64,000 nt of DNA from an uncultured Oscillospiraceae bacterium (GTDB lineage Bacteria; Bacillota; Clostridia; Oscillospirales; Oscillospiraceae), in the NCBI GenBank assembly GCA_944385095.1, contig CALWVS010000003.1, forward strand, positions 1 to 64,000. The letters are read 5' to 3'. Both the position numbers and the translations under genes were made by a program. How positions within the stretch are numbered: the first letter of the stretch is position 1; every line of letters starts with the position of its first letter. Shown piece after piece: positions 62,796 to 64,000 of this stretch. The notes under the pieces are model-generated. The model was not told where the DNA came from and ran no database searches. It saw only the letters and a list, made by a program, of their open reading frames with translations.

Positions 62796-64000
62796 CACCC
62801 CCACAGCGCAGATAACATGGGGATAACCTGTTTTTTTCGACTCATAATTTTGGGGAGGAAGGCACAGTTGTCTGCTCCTTTGATGTGAAAAGCCTGACAA
62901 ATGGCATCCTGGTCGCCTACAAATAGTAATTGGGTGCCATCCAACAGCACATCTGTAATCATCAAAGCAACCACATGCATATGTCTGCGGGAGAGGATTT
63001 CATTCATCTCAGATAAAAATTCCTCTTTGCGCTTTAAAAGACGGTCAGAGTCCATACAGGTGATTTGACTGACTGCCAAATCATGACCGGCGATGTGGAA
63101 CTCTTTGTAGTCCGTTTGCAGCATAGCAGAGATGGTTTTGTCATCTCCACAGGTTGCGGAGAAGATTCTCTGCCCCAAATCTTCCAGAGAGACATTGGCA
63201 ATCCGTGCCATACGATTGGCCACATCAATATCACGCTGGGTACAGGTGGGAGATTTAAACATCACTGTATCAGAGACAATGGCAGCAGCCATAAGACCAG
63301 CCATTTTTTCGGTTGGCATCAGCCCTTTTTCCTGATACATACCAGCAATGATGGTATTGGTACTGCCCACAGGTTCATTACGTACATAAATTGGATTCTT
63401 CGTCTCAATATCAGCCAGACGGTGGTGGTCCACAATTTCCAGAATTTCAGCCTGTTCCAAACCTGCCACTGACTGGGCACGTTCGTTATGGTCCACCAGA
63501 ATGACCCGTTTACGGCGAGGGCGCAACAGATGGAAGCGAGACAGGGAGCCTACCACACAGCCATTGTCATCCAAAATAGGATAGGCACGAAAACGGCTTT
63601 TTAAAACTGCTTCCCGCACATTGTCAATATAATCGTCCAGATGGAAGCAGGCAATGTCACGTCGTTTGCAGACCGTGGCAATGGGCATGGCGTGCCAGAT
63701 AAGACGGGAGACCCGATAGGCGTCATAGGGCGTGGAAATCACACAGGTTTCACTGTCCAAGTCCAGCAGTTCATGGGGAACTTCACCCTGACAGACAATA
63801 ATGCAGTTGATATTGTTCTCTATGGCTTTTCGGATGACTTCCGGTTGCTCACCACAGATGACAATGCTGTTTTTGGTGTAATTCATCAGATTTTTTCGGC
63901 AGGCAGGCAGAGCCACCACAATTTCGCCAGACAGGGTATCTCGCAGTTCCCCACCTGCATTGAGTACTTTTCCCTCTAATACAGATAGTAAATTGTAAAT
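62795..64000 (-). CDS. CBS/DRTGG manganese-dependent inorganic diphosphatase (PpaC type), N-terminus off the edge
   Basis: The frame stays open to base 64000, so at least 402 codons belong to a larger gene that continues outside. What is seen is a DRTGG domain (about the first 110 residues), a CBS motif (CFHLDDYIDNVREAVLKSRF; YPILDDNGCVVGSL) and the second part of a DHH phosphoesterase: ILVDHNE, EIVDHHRL and a C-terminal DHHA2-type region. Full proteins of this type hydrolyse pyrophosphate and are regulated by adenine nucleotides bound to the CBS pair. The N-terminal DHH motif and first CBS must lie beyond the edge. A GTG near 63919 is only an internal in-frame codon and not a start. Confidence 0.9.
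   Translation of the reverse strand: MYNLLSVLEGKVLNAGGELRDTLSGEIVVALPACRKNLMNYTKNSIVICGEQPEVIRKAIENNINCIIVCQGEVPHELLDLDSETCVISTPYDAYRVSRLIWHAMPIATVCKRRDIACFHLDDYIDNVREAVLKSRFRAYPILDDNGCVVGSLSRFHLLRPRRKRVILVDHNERAQSVAGLEQAEILEIVDHHRLADIETKNPIYVRNEPVGSTNTIIAGMYQEKGLMPTEKMAGLMAAAIVSDTVMFKSPTCTQRDIDVANRMARIANVSLEDLGQRIFSATCGDDKTISAMLQTDYKEFHIAGHDLAVSQITCMDSDRLLKRKEEFLSEMNEILSRRHMHVVALMITDVLLDGTQLLFVGDQDAICQAFHIKGADNCAFLPKIMSRKKQVIPMLSALWG

Noticed and set aside
62795-63919. GTG at 63919 as the start of the diphosphatase
   Set aside because: The frame is open to the edge of the window and the upstream codons continue a DRTGG domain, so the gene starts outside.

Overview
The window is a gene-dense piece of a low-to-mid GC Firmicutes chromosome. 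It most resembles the class Clostridia, and the Oscillospiraceae/Ruminococcaceae side of it. Reasons: two T-box leaders, the Gram-positive order L7Ae-like/rpsL/rpsG/fusA/tuf, IreB, an SLH protein with CsaB, a PpaC-type diphosphatase, lipoprotein-anchored binding proteins and frequent TTG/GTG starts. The family is inferred from gene content, not from a database match. No insertion sequence, prophage, integrase or CRISPR array was seen.

Layout: (1) 1-5.4 kb: tRNA-Arg (cut by the edge), an SLC6-type sodium symporter, and a trpXYZ-type ABC importer behind a tryptophan T-box. (2) 5.1-8.3 kb: T-box-controlled valS and a convergent small ferredoxin. (3) 8.4-13.5 kb: the translation operon L7Ae-like/rpsL/rpsG/fusA/tuf, with a second promoter before tuf. 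(4) 13.5-17.2 kb: a chloramphenicol-acetyltransferase-family gene, a macrodomain gene and a chemoreceptor. (5) 17.3-19.5 kb: three linked genes for SpoIID/peptidoglycan-binding proteins that all lack signal peptides. (6) 19.5-27.7 kb, minus strand: a seven-gene operon pepP-pepQ-oppA-B-C-D-F that imports peptides and cleaves X-Pro bonds. (7) 28.0-38.5 kb: an SLH-anchored phosphodiester glycosidase, divergent from a six-gene operon: MurJ-type flippase, O-antigen ligase/polymerase-like protein, glycosyltransferase, two DUF4330 proteins and a glycosyltransferase-CsaB fusion. This is a plausible route for making and pyruvylating the wall polymer that SLH domains bind. (8) 38.5-42.8 kb: tex, an M19 dipeptidase, a DUF523 protein, ireB and a DUF378 membrane protein. 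(9) 43.0-50.4 kb: the phosphate regulon pstSCAB-phoU-phoP-phoR behind Pho-box-like repeats, then a DUF4358 lipoprotein. (10) 50.5-51.7 kb: an MFS transporter. (11) 51.9-60.3 kb: a DNA-repair run uvrB-ybaK-uvrA-small membrane proteins-recD2. (12) 60.4-64 kb: a second chemoreceptor and the C-terminal part of a CBS/DRTGG manganese diphosphatase that runs off the right edge.

The most unusual parts are the SLH/CsaB wall-polymer region, in particular the glycosyltransferase-CsaB fusion with tandem DUF4330 genes; the signal-less SpoIID/PG-binding trio with a SigK-like promoter; and a box C/D (K-turn)-like motif directly in front of the ribosome binding site of the L7Ae-like gene. Promoter and hairpin calls were made by eye. 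None was folded or scored by software.
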